Part shown: positions 1-10,321 of the stretch, in pieces
How the letters are laid out: each line of letters opens with the position of its first letter
How positions within the stretch are numbered: the stretch's first letter is position 1
Source: Botryosphaeria dothidea
Taxonomy: Eukaryota > Ascomycota > Dothideomycetes > Botryosphaeriales > Botryosphaeriaceae
Assembly (NCBI GenBank): GCA_011503125.2
Contig: WWBZ02000001.1
Span: 2,108,001-2,172,000, forward strand
Direction: 5' to 3'
Length of the DNA stretch: 64,000 bases
Position numbers and translations under genes: made by a program
Notes under the pieces: generated by a model
What the model was told of the DNA's origin: nothing
What the model saw: the letters and a program-made list of their open reading frames with translations, nothing else
Databases searched by the model: none

Positions 1-3000
1 AAGTCTAGATCCTTCACACCGACAACCTTGACGAACAGCCTGCCCCTTTCCAGGTTCTCATCACCTTCATCAATCATCGACATATCACCAAAGTTGTCAG
101 ACACTGCGCTCTCCTGCCCAGGGAGAGGCGGAGCGTTTCCAGGAGCAGTCTTTGGCCTAGACTCGCTTACGGTGACCGAGGCGTTCGATGCATTACGGAT
201 GCTGCGGCGCCTCATCTTACCATTCCAAGGCTCAGTCGTCCAGGTGTTGCTGCGATCACGGCTCCTCTTTGCAGAGCCGCTGCCGGACCTGTTGCCAGGT
301 GCAGGAACAACACCACGGTCATTAGTAGGCGGAGGGGCCAGGCTGTCACCTGAGGATCCTGTAGATCCTGAAATAGTGACTTCATCGCTGAACTTGCGGC
401 TGCTTGCAACGACGACTTTCGTATTCTGGCGCATGAGGTACCCCTTCTGTGTGCGGAAACTACCGTTAGCAGTCTTGTTCTGATTGTTGAACTCCGATCT
501 TCCGCTACAATACGCCGTTGATTGCATAGGCGATGTCGCAGGGAAAAGAGCATAAGATGGAATAGGAAATAGAGGCTGTTGTACCTTTTGAGCCTCGACG
601 ACACGGTCGAACTCCCGGTCAAGGTCGAAGCTCAAGTCTTCACCAATGTCACCCATAGGGAAGTCAAGCTTCATCTTGAAACTCTGACGGCGCCTCGGCT
701 GGTCGCCCTCACTCTTTGTCTCATCATCAGTAGCCGGCTCCTGTTCCTCAGAGACGTGTGATAGGTGAGTGGGCTCATCCGCATCCTCCGCAGTCATCGA
801 CAAGCGGTTGGGACTCCGCTCCGGGACTGAGGGAGGAAGCTCACCGCTGACCTTGCGGCGAGTGGCTGCCATGGTAGAGAAATCGGAAGGCGTGGCAGAA
901 GGACGAGTCTTCAGAGATCCGCCGGGAGCTTTGATCGTTGCAACTGGATCCTCAACCTCCGATGAGGACTCACGCTCCGGAGGCTCGATGGGATGGTGTA
1001 TGACGGAATCTGGAGTGCCGGGTTCACCATCCTCCTGCATTCCAGGTGCTTTCGGGGCCTCCAACTGATCCGTTGGGGTGGCCGACCGCTGGAGGAACTC
1101 CTCGTCAGGCTCGAGACTGGGGGCGGAGTCCACAGGAGTGCCACGGTTCTTTCCAAGGTAAGATTGGAGTTGAAGGTGGAAGTCTTCTTCGTTGGTGAAT
1201 GATCCAAACTCGGGCAGGCTCGAAGAAACCTTGTGGTGGCTCTTTCTGGGCGCCTCGTCGTCCGTCGCAGCATCTTCGGCCTTTGGAGTTGGAGGGCCAT
1301 CGTCGTCATCGGTGCTGTTGTTTTGAGTTTGCTTTTCCTCAGGCTCAGAATGAGGAGATGAGTAGCGACTCGCATCGTCGTCGTCGTCGACTTCAGTCCC
1401 GCTGATGTCATGATGGATCACAGAGCCCTCTCGCGAGCTGTCATCGTCACGGTCGGAGGAGGCAGCAGGGCTGTGGAGGTGTGGAATGTTGTTGAAATCC
1501 AGTGCACCATCCTCATCCTCAGTCTTGATCTTGGCAGGCTCATCAGGAACGTCCTCATCGAAGTTGGAAGAAACCTCGCGAGACGGAATGGGAACGTCGG
1601 GATCATAAACTTCGAGATCTCCGTAGCTACGCTCCGAAATCATGGAGGGCTGCTCGGCAAATTCGTAGTCGTCGTAGTTCCGGCTCTTGACCTTCTCCAG
1701 GATTGACTCCCGGGAGATGTGGGGAATGTTCATTCCATCCAGAGCTGACACATCACCTTCAGCAGGTTCCCCGGCTGTCAATGTATCCAGGCTGTCCTTC
1801 TTCTCGGGTTCTTCCTCCTGCGGAGTGTCTTGATCATTCAGCGTGGGGGTCGCCTCGCGCGATCCCTGGATGCCCATCAGCTGCAGACGATCTTCCAGCG
1901 ACATGGAATTACGACCGATGCTAAGGATGTCAGACTTGGTGATGGTGGCGCCGATACGAGGAGGTGAAGGCAGCGAACGGTGTGCACTGCTGGCACGCTC
2001 AGCAGCAGCTGAAAGACCGTTACTGGACTCTCTACGTCCCCGAATATCTGGGGAACCTTGGATGGGAGGGAGTGGCGGAAGCGGTCGCTGCTCGCTATCA
2101 GAGGCGTTGGAGTGCTTGCGCACCTGCTCAGGCCTCTGGGCATTTGGTCTGGCGGTTGGAGGCGGGCTCGATTCCTTACCGTCGAACGGGTCGTCAAAGG
2201 TATCGGCTAGCGACGTGTTCGCAGCTTCGGGGCTCATATGGCGCCAATCACCGGGAAGGACGACAGGAGTCTTCTCTGTATCTTCGAGTGATGCATCGAA
2301 GCTGTCATCTCTTTCCATCGAATCACCTTCGAACTCGTAATCTTCCTCATCCTCTTCCTCAGAGTCGACATAGCTACCCTCACGCGAAGCCAAAGAAGGC
2401 TCGGGAGTAACCATCTCGTACTCGTTGATGACAGGAGGCTTCGCTTCGAAGGTAACACTCTTTGCATGGCGGCGGAGCGGGCGCTGTGGACCATCGCCTA
2501 CACGCTCGTCGTCTGAAGAGAGTACGCTTGAGTCATTGTCATAACCTTGGCTATACCTGCCATTGCGGGAAAGAGAAGATCTGAGAGGCGACGATTGCGT
2601 CTTGGACGGGGAGTTTGTGGTGTATCCACCGTCAAATTTAGATGGTGAAGCGCGCGGAGTGGTGTCGGCGCTGTCGCTCTGGTGGTGCTGTTGCTTCTTG
2701 AGCGGGGAATCGCGCGGCTCGCGGGGGCGCAGAGGATCGAAGCCGCGAGGGGTAAAGCCTTGGGCGCTGAGGGGACGGTTGGAAGCGAGCGGGCGCTCGA
2801 CGATGGGCAGCTTGGTGGGATCGTACTCGTTCTTCTGCTCGCGGGCGAACATGGTGCTGTTCCTGACGCGAGAGGCTTTCATGAGATTCTCGATGGAGCT
2901 GCGCTTGGGCGAGAGGGTCTGCTGCTCGCGCTCGAACGAGTTCTCAATGTCGGGCGAGTTCGGGTCGCGGGACTGCCAGAAACGGTGTTTGGAAGTTGAG

Positions 3001-3268
3001 CCGAAGGGGGAGGTGTCCAGCGGAGAGGTTTCCCGGGCACCGGCGGCGGCCTAGAGCGGGTCAGTAGGGTGCAGAAGGTCAGGAATGCGGCGCAACGTAC
3101 TTTGGTGGACAGCTTGTAGCTGGGAGAGTTCCTCCGATGCTCCATGGGGCTGATCTCGGAGAGCGGACCTGGGGAGCTCATCTTTGCAGGGGACGAAGAC
3201 GGAGTGTTTTTGTTTATGCGGAGAGGCTGGACCTGACGGCGGCGCTGGTGGTTAGTTTCGCGCACCAT
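1..3268 (-). CDS. BUD4: BUD4/anillin-like bud-site selection and septation protein, 3' end missing
   Basis: The gene reads leftward and is cut by the left edge. Exon 1 is 3268-3101, a 50-nt intron follows (3100-3051), and exon 2 is open without a stop from 3050 to base 1, giving about 1,070 residues. The product is Ser/Pro/Asp/Glu-rich and apparently disordered, with an N-terminal VQPLRINK segment, an ESILEKVKSRNYDDYEF segment, and a final GRLFVKVVGVKDL segment. That last segment matches the start of the conserved region that precedes the PH domain in fungal Bud4/anillin proteins. The PH domain itself would lie outside the window. Known role: a scaffold at the septin ring for axial budding in yeast and for septum formation in filamentous fungi. 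The start at 3268 was chosen because the N-terminal motif follows it directly; an upstream in-frame ATG at 3595 would add low-complexity sequence. Identification is by motif recall. Confidence 0.82.
3051..3100 (-). other. BUD4 intron 1
   Basis: On the minus strand the donor is GTACGT after a Lys codon and the acceptor is CTAG before Ala-Ala-Ala. A CTGAC branch-like sequence lies close to the acceptor. Removing these 50 nt joins the Lys-Leu-Ser-Thr-Lys frame to the long open frame that reaches the window edge. Without splicing the frame is lost. Confidence 0.8.
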
Positions 3269-4140
3269 TTGGATTGGGCGACAGCGGCGGATGGACTCAC
3301 AGCCTCTGGGGGCATGTCGACCAGTTGGCGGTGGGATGCGTGGGCCGACTGCGCTCAATTGGCCGAGCAGCGGCGGAATGCAGGCGAGGAATGCAAGAGC
3401 TGTCAGGCAAGCACAAAAGAGCGAGAGGACTGGCGCGGCCAGCTCATGCAACAGCAGACAAGAGAGAAGGAATCGTGAGCTCGTCAGAACGCACGAGGCG
3501 AAGATGGAGGGAGAGAGTAGAGTGTGTTTATGTCGAGTGGAGAGAAGAGGAGAGGTGGATGACGATGATGCGCGGGCTCGTGTGGAGGATAACAACCGTG
3601 CTTGCTTTGCTAGAGCTGGCCGGGCGTCTGGCTGGGCAGCCCGCGATCACCATCACCACGGAAACGACGCGCTACAAACGGCCGCGCCATCCTTGCGCCG
3701 CCAACTCCACTAGACCAACGCTGCCGGCCGCCACATGTGCAACCGCGAGCCTGCCCGTCGTGGGCGATTCCATATTGCGCGCTGCAGCTGCGCGGTGACC
3801 AATTGGCCCACAGTTCCTAGATATTCATTTATAGCTCGTGTTCACCGCAGTCTCGGTGGGTGGGTGTGCGGGGCGTCAGTCAACAACGCGGCCGCGGGCG
3901 GCGGCGGCGGCGCGGCGGCAACGACTTCGCGCCCTGTGGCTCGAGCGCAACAGCCACTCGCTCTTTCCCTTCTCCGCCGCTGCCGACTCATAAAATTTCG
4001 CGAGACGTCACGCTTCCAAGTTCTTGTTGCAACTTCACCTCCACACTGTCACTCCGACCCCTGCTCGATCGATTTCCCCGATGCTATCCTCCTGATCTCT
4101 CGCGCACAGGGCCCTTTCAGCCCGCATCGTCCACGTAGCC
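3269..4140. promoter_or_regulatory. Divergent promoter region of BUD4 and MRH4
   Basis: This 872-bp gap separates two genes reading away from each other, so it must carry both promoters and 5' leaders. It is GC-rich. It holds a palindromic CCAATTGG at 3799-3806, which offers a CCAAT box on each strand. Just upstream of MRH4 is a C/T-rich stretch typical of fungal transcription start regions. No TATA element is clear. Short open frames here look incidental. Confidence 0.6.
3799..3806. promoter_or_regulatory. Palindromic CCAAT/ATTGG motif
   Basis: CCAATTGG reads as CCAAT on both strands and sits inside the BUD4-MRH4 divergent promoter, about 335 bp from the MRH4 start. CCAAT boxes bind the HAP/CBC complex in filamentous fungi. 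An 8-bp match can arise by chance, so function is inference. Confidence 0.3.
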
Positions 4141-5985
4141 ATGCTCCGCGCCTCTTCCCACCTCTGTCCCTTCTGCGAAGTCCGCGCTCTCTTTCCTACC
4201 CGCCTGTCCACCTCCCCCAAATTACAATGGCAACAGACTCGCTTTGCCTCCCAGCTGCAGAAGCGCGCGAAACCAGCCCGCATGGAGCTGTCAGCAAAGG
4301 TCGCCCAGTCCAAAACTAAACCCACCCGCAGGTCTGATGGCCCTTTCGCAGGCCTCAATCGCACAAAGGTGCCCAACACGCTTCAGACCCAACTACCGAG
4401 AGCATCTGCCTCGCCGCGTGCAAAGGACTTCAATCCTCAAGCTGTCAAGCGCTCCCGGGACGCAAGGGACAGAGATTCGAAGGAGGATCCTCGCTGGTAC
4501 AAAGCGTTGAAGGAACGACGTGCCTTGAGCCCTGTCTCCTACGATCGTCGAGCCGACGTGAAGCAAAGGATAGCTGAAATTGATGATTTCCAGCAATTTT
4601 CCCTGTTGCCAGTCATACAAAACTCTATCCTCACACAGGGACTGCCGGGCCTGGACGATATAACCCCAACGCCCGCCCAGCGGGTAGCCATGCCTGCGCT
4701 GCTCAATATGGATGCCAAAGGGCAAAGACGAAAGCCTGTAATGGATGCTGCAGAAACGCAACAGTTCTTGCTTGCCGCTGAGACAGGCTCTGGCAAAACT
4801 CTTGCTTATCTCCTGCCCGTCATGGATGCCATAAAACGCGCAGAAATTCAGGAGAAGGAGGAAGAAGCGAAGGCAAAGGCAGAGGAGATACAAGAGGAGA
4901 AGGTGTTCGAACTGGATCCGCCACCTCTTTCGGGCGAGGAGGATCCCAATGCCGGAAGGCCCAGAGCCATCGTCCTCGTACCTTCCGCAGAGCTGGTGGA
5001 CCAAGTTGGAGCTGTGGCCAAATCCTTCTCGCACACGGTGAAGTTCAGGGCCGCTCTCATCTCTGCTTCCTATTCCGGCACAGTCATCCGGAATCGTCTC
5101 TTCGCCCCTGCCGGTGTGGATTTGGTCGTTGCTACTCCCCATTTGCTCGCCAGCATCGCAGAAAGCGACCCCAACATCCTCAGTCGTGTCAGCCATCTCG
5201 TAGTTGATGAGGCAGATTCTCTTCTTGATCGCTCCTTTTCCGCGCTCACCTCAGAAGTCATTGACAAAGCCTCACCATCCTTGCGCCAGCTAATCTTCTG
5301 CTCTGCGACCATACCCCGGAGTATGGACACGTACCTGCGAAACCGTTTTCCGGATATCAAGAGGCTCGTCACGCCCAACATCCACGCTATCCCTCGGCGC
5401 GTCCAACTCGGCGTCGTCCAGGTTGATCAGCAGCCTTACAAGGGAAACAAGGACCTTGCTTGCGCAGACACGATCTGGAATATTGGTCGGTCTGCTGCAG
5501 AGCATTATGACGATCAAAAAGAGGTCGTCAGCACGAAGCGTATCATTGTCTTCGTCAACGAGCGCGAGAAAGCCGTCGAATTAGCGGGATATCTCAAGTC
5601 CAAGGGCATCGACACCATCGCATTGAACAGAGATACCTCTGATCAGAGACAGTCACAGGCTCTGGCTGCCTTCCGCGGCGTTGCTTCCGCCAGCAACGAC
5701 GAGCCTAAAACGCTCAAAAAGGGACCCAAGGACCAGCGCCAGCTAGCCAACACGAAAGTGCTTGTCGCCACCGACCTCGGCTCACGTGGTATTGACACAG
5801 TCGCTGTGCGGCATGTCATACTTTACGATGTCCCCCACTCAACCGTCGACTTCATCCACCGCCTCGGTCGGACCGGCCGCATGGGCAGGCGTGGTCGTGG
5901 GATCGTGCTGCTCGGCAAGGGCGACCGTGCGGATGTGGTTAAGGACGTGAGGGAGGGCATGTACAGAGGCCAGGCACTAATTTAA
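4141..5985 (+). CDS. MRH4: Mitochondrial DEAD-box RNA helicase MRH4
   Basis: A single-exon gene of 614 residues. It has a basic, Ser/Arg-rich N-terminus suited to mitochondrial import. The helicase core shows motif I AAETGSGKT (about 212-220), a DEAD box (356-359), SAT (388-390), a C-terminal ATDLGSRGID segment and motif VI HRLGRTGRMGRRGRG. The domain order and the spacer rich in Lys/Glu after motif I fit the fungal MRH4 family. Known role: an ATP-dependent RNA helicase needed for late assembly of the large mitochondrial ribosomal subunit. The start at 4141 is the first ATG and gives the presequence. It is divergent from BUD4 and convergent with the F-box gene. Assignment to MRH4 rather than another DEAD-box family rests on overall layout. 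Confidence 0.88.
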   Translation: MLRASSHLCPFCEVRALFPTRLSTSPKLQWQQTRFASQLQKRAKPARMELSAKVAQSKTKPTRRSDGPFAGLNRTKVPNTLQTQLPRASASPRAKDFNPQAVKRSRDARDRDSKEDPRWYKALKERRALSPVSYDRRADVKQRIAEIDDFQQFSLLPVIQNSILTQGLPGLDDITPTPAQRVAMPALLNMDAKGQRRKPVMDAAETQQFLLAAETGSGKTLAYLLPVMDAIKRAEIQEKEEEAKAKAEEIQEEKVFELDPPPLSGEEDPNAGRPRAIVLVPSAELVDQVGAVAKSFSHTVKFRAALISASYSGTVIRNRLFAPAGVDLVVATPHLLASIAESDPNILSRVSHLVVDEADSLLDRSFSALTSEVIDKASPSLRQLIFCSATIPRSMDTYLRNRFPDIKRLVTPNIHAIPRRVQLGVVQVDQQPYKGNKDLACADTIWNIGRSAAEHYDDQKEVVSTKRIIVFVNEREKAVELAGYLKSKGIDTIALNRDTSDQRQSQALAAFRGVASASNDEPKTLKKGPKDQRQLANTKVLVATDLGSRGIDTVAVRHVILYDVPHSTVDFIHRLGRTGRMGRRGRGIVLLGKGDRADVVKDVREGMYRGQALI

Positions 5986-6680
5986 GCCTCTGGGGCGATG
6001 TCCGTAAGTACGTATAATCACCCTGTCTTGTACCGCTTTTGCAGACAAGCGGCTGTATAATATTATGATCTACCATGCTTCTATCGAATGCTGCTGATGT
6101 TTGCACTGACCAACTTTTTCGACATGATCGCAACGCGAGCATCGCGCACTGCGACCCCTACAATTTGACAATAGACACTGTTAGCCTGTTACAGCCGTGG
6201 CTTCGGTGTTACTGACGTAGGGGAGATTAGTTGCTCCGGATAGTCTTCAGCTCGCTCCTTGACTTGTGTGGGAGCGGACTTAATAAAGAGAGAGCTACAC
6301 AGATTCAATACTCTTCGCAGTAGAACCAAGTGGTGTTGTTGAGGTACTTTCCAACCGGCCGTTCACTGTTGAACACATCACGTGGAAATTTGTTTGTGAA
6401 ATGCGGATCTTCATTGTGTGATCCGGTGTGAGTTTGCTGTACTACCACTGTCTGTCCTCCAATCATTACCGCCGTCGCTATAGCCATTGAGTGGAGAGGT
6501 GCATCGCATCCGCAAGTAAGAAACCAGGGGGGAGTTCGTCCGGAGATGTTCGCATCCCGTATCGAACTGTCAGATGTTGGGTACTGGAGGAAAAACAAAA
6601 AAAATCAAGAAATCAAAAACTGAAAACCTCAATCAGAAACCACCGTTTATCTAGACCTGGACCACCTACACTGAGTGCAT
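5986..6680. other. Convergent intergenic region, MRH4 and F-box gene
   Basis: These 695 bp lie between two gene ends and should hold both 3' UTRs. They include A-rich tracts around 6591-6630. A 97-codon minus-strand ORF at 6305-6598 has no family resemblance that I can see. No RNA gene or repeat was recognised. Confidence 0.5.
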
Positions 6681-8120
6681 CTAATAGTCAGCCTCTTCGT
6701 TCTCTTTGAAGAACTCGTTGAGCTCCTCGTCGGGAGTCGTCGGACGGGTCCAAGCCAACACCAAACCCATCTCCGTACGGAAGTAACGGCGGAGCTGGAG
6801 CAGGGTTCCCTCGAAGTCGCCAGTTTCTTTGTCATTGCTACCTAGTTCCACAAAATGGATGGTGACCGCGATCAGGCGAGGGAAGCTGCTGTTGCTGGTA
6901 GCAGTCAGGTCCCGTAGGTAATCGACGAAGTGAGATGAAGCCCCTGACAGCTCGAGACGGACCAGACTACGCGGCAAGCGGCTCCAGAACGGTTTGTCGC
7001 CCATCGTATGCAAAGACGCCGGATCAAAAGCAGGGAAGCCAATGAGGACGAACTGCGGAATCTTCAGATAGGTCAAGCTCCTCAAGGCCGAAAGGTCTTC
7101 GATGAGAACAGGCATTCCCGTGAAGTTAGTGACATCGAAAGCGTTGACCGTGTCGACAGAGAGGGACAAGCGCTCCAGACTGCTGGCACGAGTGAGCAGG
7201 GCCGGAACTACCACATCGAACCAATGCTCTGTGTGGCCTGTGGCCCAAGCGAACGTGGCATTCAAGGACTTCAGATCCTGCGAGCTCAACACGACACTGG
7301 CGATGAAGACCGGGTTGCTCTCGTAGGCCTGTACTGACAGGTTCTTGATAGAGAGGTTCTCTGGTAGCAGGTGAAGACGGTTGGGAGTGGTCAGAGCCTG
7401 GGTACTGAAGTTCTGAAGGGCCGGAGCGGCCAGGAGCAGAGCCAAGGCTGCAAAGCTGTCGTGTCCATACTGTTGGGAATCCGAGTCCAAGACGATGCTG
7501 ACTTCCTTTAGGTTCTTGAGGATCGAGAGCTTCTCAAGTCCTAAAGTGTGACCGGATGCGAGTCCAAGAACATGCTCCATGAAGCCAAAGCCACTGTCAC
7601 CCATGCACTTCGTAATGACTTGAAGACGCGGCAAGCGCGGTACAACGCAGAGAAGAAGAGCAAAGGCAGCATCTGTGTTACCCTGGTGGATGAGATTGAG
7701 CCAGAAAGCTTTGAGACCTGCGGTGATAGCTGGGCCCATTGCTGCAATAGCTGCGGACGTAAAATCACCCTGGGTGTTGTTGTCTGCAAGAGAAGTGGTA
7801 GGGTTGTTGCCGCGCATCATACGGTAGTCAACAGCCCAGTTGGACGTGGCCGCGTCAATTGATTCAAGATTGACAGTCAGACACTTCACTTTGGACTCAT
7901 ATTCTGGCTTCAACAGTAAGGTGGTGAGGAAACCCGTTATGTTATCGTCGGTCACCTCCGGCTCTTCGTAAAGAAAGCCGCGAGAGATGGCAGCCAATCC
8001 ATAACAGGTGAGGCTCAATGCCTTGAGATCCTCACGACTGGACAGCTTACCAGCTATCATGTGGATGAGCTCGGTGGCCAGGCCACAGAGGCCGTGCTTG
8101 ATCTGAGAAGGAGCCGACAT
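6681..8120 (-). CDS. F-box domain protein, function unknown
   Basis: An uninterrupted ORF of 479 residues from the ATG at 8120, or 522 residues from an in-frame ATG at 8249. I prefer 8120 because an F-box-like stretch (LATELIHMIAGKLSSREDL, then ALSLTCYGLAAISRGFLYEEP) begins about 10 residues later, at the usual N-terminal place. The remainder is Leu-rich and alternates short helices and strands, like the degenerate leucine-rich repeats of fungal F-box proteins. Known for the family: the F-box binds Skp1 in SCF ubiquitin ligases and the C-terminal part selects substrate. Such proteins are numerous and fast-evolving in filamentous fungi. No substrate can be inferred. It ends NEFFKENEEADY. Confidence 0.75.
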   Translation of the reverse strand: MSAPSQIKHGLCGLATELIHMIAGKLSSREDLKALSLTCYGLAAISRGFLYEEPEVTDDNITGFLTTLLLKPEYESKVKCLTVNLESIDAATSNWAVDYRMMRGNNPTTSLADNNTQGDFTSAAIAAMGPAITAGLKAFWLNLIHQGNTDAAFALLLCVVPRLPRLQVITKCMGDSGFGFMEHVLGLASGHTLGLEKLSILKNLKEVSIVLDSDSQQYGHDSFAALALLLAAPALQNFSTQALTTPNRLHLLPENLSIKNLSVQAYESNPVFIASVVLSSQDLKSLNATFAWATGHTEHWFDVVVPALLTRASSLERLSLSVDTVNAFDVTNFTGMPVLIEDLSALRSLTYLKIPQFVLIGFPAFDPASLHTMGDKPFWSRLPRSLVRLELSGASSHFVDYLRDLTATSNSSFPRLIAVTIHFVELGSNDKETGDFEGTLLQLRRYFRTEMGLVLAWTRPTTPDEELNEFFKENEEADY

Positions 8121-8249
8121 ATTTCTCTGGGGTGAGCTGTGTCGGTTTGTTGACGAAAGAGGGACGGTGGTTTGAGGTTTGCACTGCGAGGGAGATGAGT
8201 GTGGCAACTGATAACACTGTCCAAACATCTTGAAAGAAAAATCCTCCAT

Positions 8250-10321
8250 ACCGGGTAGTCAGAGTGAGAGCGTGGATGATCGTGACAGAGAGAGAGAACT
8301 GAGTGAAGGAGTGTTCGTTCGAAGGCCGAAGTGGATGAGAAGTGCGACGTTGTCAAGACGGAAGCACCGAGATGAGGTTGAAGAAGAAAGAGTGGAACGG
8401 CCCTTGGATATGTTGATGGTACTGTGAAACCGTCAAGGGACCAAGAACGAAGAGGAAAAGAAGGCGGTGGAAGTGGAGGGTCTGGGGGTTTAAGTACGTC
8501 AGATCGACAGACAGCAAACGGACACGTGCAGATGACTCAGAAGGGTTTTCGGACGCACGAGGCAGAATTTTCTAGAAATTTAGGCTCGCTCCTTCCTTCG
8601 AAGATGAAAACCCTACTTAAGAGGAAGGCACGGGGGTGTGGTGCGGGGGCAATGACGTCCGCGACATACGTCAAGACACCGCGCGATTCACAGCCGGGAC
8701 AGCCCGCTTCTCCACACCAGAAGATACGTAGCGCTATTCCGTACGGGCCAGTGTCTGGAAATTGCGGCCCAACCTGTTGGTCTGGCTGCTGCACTCGTCA
8801 GTGTGTTCAACTAAGGACAGCACCTAGACTATCACTTCACAAAATCCCCGCATTAATGCCCACCCACAGTGACTGCAGTATGCCAAAACCTTGTTTGCGA
8901 CCAACACTCGACGCAAAAAACAGTCACAGCATATAAATGGCGTTTGTGTCGTTAATAAATCGAGCGTTACGGGAGCTTTTGCCGGACGGTCCTTTACCAC
9001 GCTTCTTTATTGACACTTACAAATGCTTCTTGCAGCAAGCACCAAACAAACCCCCAAAAATGCGGCTAATAATACAATTAAGATGCCTGAGCAGATTACG
9101 AACGCTACGCATCGGCTACAACGGCCTTCTAGCCATAAAGTGAGGCAACCGCGAAGCCAGATAGCCGCCCACAGGCAACGCCCAATTCGCATTCACATTA
9201 GATTAAGGAGCAATAGTGGATTACACACGCGCTTTGCACGCTGTTCTGCACGGTCATCATCCACCCTTGGGACTTTAGCTCGTCTCTCTCACATACAATA
9301 CACATTATAACCGATCTTGCGAACAACACATTAGGGACAGCCTAATCATTTCCAACGTTGCAATCTTCTTTTTAGATTTTCTTCTTTGTAGCTGCTTCCT
9401 CCGCTGTCCTGTCTCCGCCTCTTCTTGAAGGTACAAGGGAAAAAGAGAGGAGACATGTGGCATGCATTCCGTCAGTGAATCGAGGAACACACACCACTGT
9501 TTCAGGGCTGTACTTTCCATTCGCTCATCACGACCGGATGTCTTGTGCCCACATCATCCTCCCTTTTCCTCCACCGTGCCTTTCTCGTGCATAGTGTTTC
9601 CATTATCCAAGTCCTCGTTACTCTCGATGCGGTCGGGAGACTCCGCCCTCTTTCTTTTGCTCCTCGCTCCATTGCTCCTCCCTCGCCAGCCAGGTGGCGT
9701 TTGCTGCTGATTCGAATTCGTTGCTAAAAGAATCCAAGAAGAATTGTCAAGGTATGAGTGCCTAGCGAATTGGTATCAAAACCCAACCGGGGGGAATCTT
9801 TGCCTGAAGGAATTGCAAAAAAGTAAAGGGGGAATCACTCTCAATCTTTTTTGTCCACCGCAGAATGATATCTCAATCTTAACACACACTTCGCCTCCGC
9901 ACCCTATTGAAAAAAAAGAAGAAATAAAGAGAAGAACGAAGTTAGAAATGAAGCGAATGAAGTGCTTGCGATCGGTTGAAGGGTAGTATTAAGGGTATGA
10001 GGGGTATGCAAGGGGAGTGAACTACGTAAATCAATCAGAAGAATAGCGATAGCGAATGTCATGACACGCAGATAACCCGCATCCACCTAGAAAAATTCAG
10101 TAATACAATGGAGTACAGTGCGTGCGTCGGATCAAAAGTTTAAAGTAAAAGAAATGTCAAATGACCAAAAGTATCAACAAAAGAAGCGCAAGATGGCATG
10201 CAAATGTGACTAAATCACAGCAGCAAACAGAAAGAAAAGAACGAAACAAATTGAAAACGAAACTCTTGGAATAGGTCAAAAGACAAATATTCCGATCCTT
10301 TCATCCATCATTGCAGAGAGC
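8250..10321. other. Long intergenic region between two minus-strand genes
   Basis: About 2.1 kb with no gene that I can support. The left part must contain the F-box gene promoter. The right part, next to the MRN1 stop, is A/T-rich and probably includes a long MRN1 3' UTR; RNA-binding-protein mRNAs often have one. A sequence GCATATAAATGG occurs at 8929-8940 without a convincing ORF downstream. Open frames here are short and of mixed composition. Confidence 0.45.

Noticed and set aside
505..584. Possible 80-nt intron within BUD4 (minus strand gtac...gtag)
   Set aside because: Removing it shifts the frame and meets a stop after about 12 codons, while reading through keeps a single open frame to the window edge.
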